Source: an uncultured Eubacteriales bacterium (GTDB taxonomy: Bacteria > Bacillota > Clostridia > Oscillospirales > Acutalibacteraceae). From it: 17,606 bases of DNA. Each line of letters starts with the position of its first letter. The first letter of the stretch is position 1. The DNA lies in the NCBI GenBank assembly GCA_900317215.1, contig ONFW01000029.1:1-17606 (forward strand). The letters run 5' to 3'. A model generated the notes under the pieces. The model was not told the DNA's origin. It worked only from the letters and a program-made list of their open reading frames with translations, and did no database searches. A program made the translations under genes and the position numbers. Shown here in pieces: positions 15,724 to 17,606 of this stretch.

Positions 15724-17142
15724 ATGAAATATGAATTGGTAGCAGGCTTTGAAACTCATGTTGAGCTTGCAACGAACACAAAGATATTCTGCTCCTGTAC
15801 GACACAGTTCGGAGGAGAGCCGAATACACATTGCTGTCCTGTATGCATAGGACTTCCGGGTACCCTGCCCAGACTCAACAAGAGGGTGGTCGAGTATGCG
15901 ATAAGAGCAGGACTTGCCACAAACTGCGAGATAGCCGAAATATCCAAAATGGACAGAAAGAATTACTGCTATCCCGATCTTCCCAAGGCGTATCAGATCT
16001 CACAGTTCGATATGCCCCTGTGCAATCACGGCTATATAGAGCTTTCAAACGGCAGAAGGATACGTATTCTCCGCATACATATCGAGGAGGACGCCGGCAA
16101 GCTCGTTCACAGCAGGGGAAGCACACTTGTGGATTACAACAGAGGAGGCGTGCCGCTCATTGAGATAGTATCCGAGCCGGATATCCGTTCTGTCGAGGAG
16201 GCAAAGGAATATGTCGAGAAGCTGCAGCTCATCATGAGATATATCGGTGTATCCGACTGTAAAATGCAGGAGGGCTCCATGCGCTGCGACGTTAATATAT
16301 CCGTCCGTCCCGAGGGCAGTGAAAAGCTCGGAACAAGAACTGAGATAAAGAATATGAACTCCATAAGCTTTATAGCAAAGGCTATGGAATATGAATACAA
16401 CCGACAGGTCGATCTCATCGAAAGCGGCGAAAAGGTGATACAGGAGACTCTTCGCTATGATGATGTGACAAACACTACCTCCGGCATGAGAGGTAAGGAG
16501 GACGCCAACGACTACCGCTATTTCCGTGACCCCGACCTCGTGACTATTAATGTTCCGAGAGAGAGGGTGGAGGAGATCAGAGCCTCTTTGCCCGAGCTGC
16601 CCTTTGCAAAGCAGGAGAGATATGTAAATGAGCTGGGTATACCCGAGAAGGATGCGGCTCTGCTGGTGAAGTACCGCAGGGTGGCGGAGTATTTTGAAAG
16701 GGCTATAGAGGGAGTAAAGACCCCTAAGACGGCTTCAAACTTTATTATCGGACAGATCTTCCGCACGGTAGAGAACGAGGCTGAGAAGGAGGCCTTTGAG
16801 ATAAAGGCTTCTGCAGAGAGCCTGAATGAGCTGATAAAGCTCATCGACAGCGGAAAGATCCGCATGAACCTGGCAAAGTCCACTCTCGATAAAATGCTTG
16901 AGACAGGCAAAAGACCGACCGAGCTGTTATCCGAGAGCGATATGGCAGGGCTTGACGAGGGCGCGCTCAACGAGCTTTGCGAAAAGGCAGTGGCAGCAAA
17001 TCCGAACGCTGTTGCCGATTTCAAAAACGGCAAGGAGAAGGCTGTCAAGGCGATTGTCGGCTTTGTAATGAAAAACAGCCGCGGCAAGGCGGACGCAGTT
17101 GCCGCCGAGGAGAGGATCAAGGCTATTATCAGCGCGCAGTGA
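15724..17142 (+). CDS. gatB: Asp-tRNA(Asn)/Glu-tRNA(Gln) amidotransferase subunit B
   Basis: Kinase and amidotransferase subunit that activates the side-chain carboxylate of Asp or Glu on mischarged tRNA with ATP, then amidates it. The 472 residues comprise the cradle domain, beginning with the conserved GFETHVEL (8-15), and a C-terminal helical and YqeY-like tail from about 330 that contacts tRNA. Cys23, Cys25, Cys38 and Cys41 (CSC and CPVC) form the zinc-site pattern seen in many GatB proteins and missing from others. The start is ATG at 15724 with AAGGA about 11 bases upstream, a little far. The TGA is followed by a hairpin at 17156-17196. Confidence 0.96.
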   Translation: MKYELVAGFETHVELATNTKIFCSCTTQFGGEPNTHCCPVCIGLPGTLPRLNKRVVEYAIRAGLATNCEIAEISKMDRKNYCYPDLPKAYQISQFDMPLCNHGYIELSNGRRIRILRIHIEEDAGKLVHSRGSTLVDYNRGGVPLIEIVSEPDIRSVEEAKEYVEKLQLIMRYIGVSDCKMQEGSMRCDVNISVRPEGSEKLGTRTEIKNMNSISFIAKAMEYEYNRQVDLIESGEKVIQETLRYDDVTNTTSGMRGKEDANDYRYFRDPDLVTINVPRERVEEIRASLPELPFAKQERYVNELGIPEKDAALLVKYRRVAEYFERAIEGVKTPKTASNFIIGQIFRTVENEAEKEAFEIKASAESLNELIKLIDSGKIRMNLAKSTLDKMLETGKRPTELLSESDMAGLDEGALNELCEKAVAANPNAVADFKNGKEKAVKAIVGFVMKNSRGKADAVAAEERIKAIISAQ

Positions 17143-17155
17143 TTGCTGTATAAAA

Positions 17156-17196
17156 AAAGGCTTTACGGGTTCTGAGAAGGATACCGTAAAGCCTTT
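17156..17196. terminator. Hairpin terminator after gatB, probably bidirectional
   Basis: A 13-bp perfect stem pairs 17156-17168 with 17184-17196 around a 15-nt loop. The plus-strand tail (GAGCTTTCATTTTC) is only moderately T-rich, while the A-run at 17152-17158 gives a strong T-run on the minus strand. It starts 14 bases after the gatB stop and can serve both converging units. Confidence 0.75.
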
Positions 17197-17267
17197 GAGC
17201 TTTCATTTTCTGAAAAGCAATGGTCTGAGGAAATGCTCATACAATGGCGGGCTGAGGTCTGCCGGAG

Positions 17268-17314
17268 AAAAAATCAAGGGATCTGAAAGAGCTGAGGCTC
17301 TGACGGATCCCTTG
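17268..17314 (-). terminator. Rho-independent terminator of the HD-GYP gene
   Basis: Outer stem 17275-17283/17306-17314 (9 bp, CAAGGGATC/GATCCCTTG) encloses a second hairpin 17288-17292/17297-17301 (AGAGC/GCTCT). On the minus strand the outer stem is followed by six T residues (complement of 17268-17273). It lies 16 bases beyond the stop codon of the HD-GYP gene. Confidence 0.8.
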
Positions 17315-17329
17315 TTTGTATTTTCTGTG

Positions 17330-17606
17330 TCAGTCTGCATTGGACTTGGCTATCGTCTCAATCTGATCCTTTATGCCTAAAAAGGCGTCGGTGACGATAG
17401 GGTCAAATTTTTTTCCGCTGTCATTCTTAATGATGTCAAATACCTCAGAAATGGGCATTGCCGCTTTATATACCCTCTTTGCCGCAAGAGCGTCAAAAAC
17501 GTCGGCTATCGTCATTATTCTTGCACATAAAGGTATATCATCACCCTTTATGCCGTAGGGATAGCCTGAGCCGTCCCAACATTCGTGATGATACAGCGCT
17601 ACTGCC
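17330..17606 (-). CDS. HD-GYP domain protein, C-terminal part (5' truncated by window edge)
   Basis: The last 92 codons of a probable cyclic-di-GMP phosphodiesterase. Reading continues openly to the window edge: HHECWDGSGYPYGIKG carries the HHE, DGSGYP and GxKG signatures, followed by IPLCARIMTIADVFDAL, the helix that closes the metal site. It ends KSNAD and TGA at 17330-17332. The GYP tripeptide is intact, supporting activity on a cyclic dinucleotide, but the first metal ligands (HD pair) and any sensor or receiver domain lie outside. Met at 17515 is internal, not the start. A terminator follows at 17268-17314. Confidence 0.93.
   Translation of the reverse strand, partial: AVALYHHECWDGSGYPYGIKGDDIPLCARIMTIADVFDALAAKRVYKAAMPISEVFDIIKNDSGKKFDPIVTDAFLGIKDQIETIAKSNAD

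Noticed and set aside
15713..15727. Four-codon mini-frame (ATG AAA CAG ATA TGA) whose stop overlaps the gatB ATG
   Set aside because: It could be a tiny coupling leader, but a frame this short arises easily by chance and its ribosome site is too close; no further support.

Overview
The window reads as a stretch of ordinary chromosome from a Gram-positive anaerobe of the Clostridia, most likely a Ruminococcus-like member of the Oscillospiraceae. I base this on RpoC without the large proteobacterial insertion, strong AGGAGG-type ribosome sites, gatCAB in the C-A-B order, a moxR/DUF58/transglutaminase operon, and a multi-hairpin intergenic repeat of a type I recall from ruminococcal genomes. The taxonomic call is an inference from gene style, not a database result. 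I see no phage, insertion sequence, CRISPR array, rRNA or tRNA.

Layout. Positions 1-3192 hold the 3' nine-tenths of rpoC, closed by a strong terminator at 3254-3300. A compact folded repeat (3330-3424) separates it from a convergent minus-strand operon running from about 8542 down to 3489: ybaK (Cys-tRNA(Pro) deacylase), a MoxR AAA+ ATPase, a DUF58 protein and a large membrane transglutaminase of the TgpA type. The genes are 16 nt apart, overlapping by 4 nt, and 6 nt apart, and a good promoter lies in front of ybaK. A divergent spacer (8484-8812) leads to plus-strand genes: a small P-loop kinase-like protein (8813-9406), then a 62-residue single-span membrane protein (9554-9742) with its own promoter, ribosome site and terminator.

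From 9912 a promoter drives aspS, followed without a terminator by a secreted or membrane-anchored von Willebrand A (VWA) protein with an intracellular acidic tail. A hairpin and a -10 element precede gatC-gatA-gatB. After gatB are two hairpin terminators and the 3' end of an HD-GYP gene on the minus strand, cut by the window edge.

Functional reading. AspRS plus GatCAB can form the indirect Asn-tRNA(Asn) route: a non-discriminating AspRS charges tRNA(Asn) with Asp and GatCAB amidates it. The AspRS here carries His at one position I recall as diagnostic for relaxed tRNA choice. The MoxR/DUF58/transglutaminase set is a known partnership that often includes a VWA protein. Here the only VWA protein lies in a separate operon about 4 kb away, between aspS and gatC. 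The most novel-looking items are the autonomous 62-residue membrane protein, the VWA protein with a duplicated cytoplasmic LIKKGP motif, the folded repeat, and an abrupt codon and GC shift inside rpoC near 420-480.
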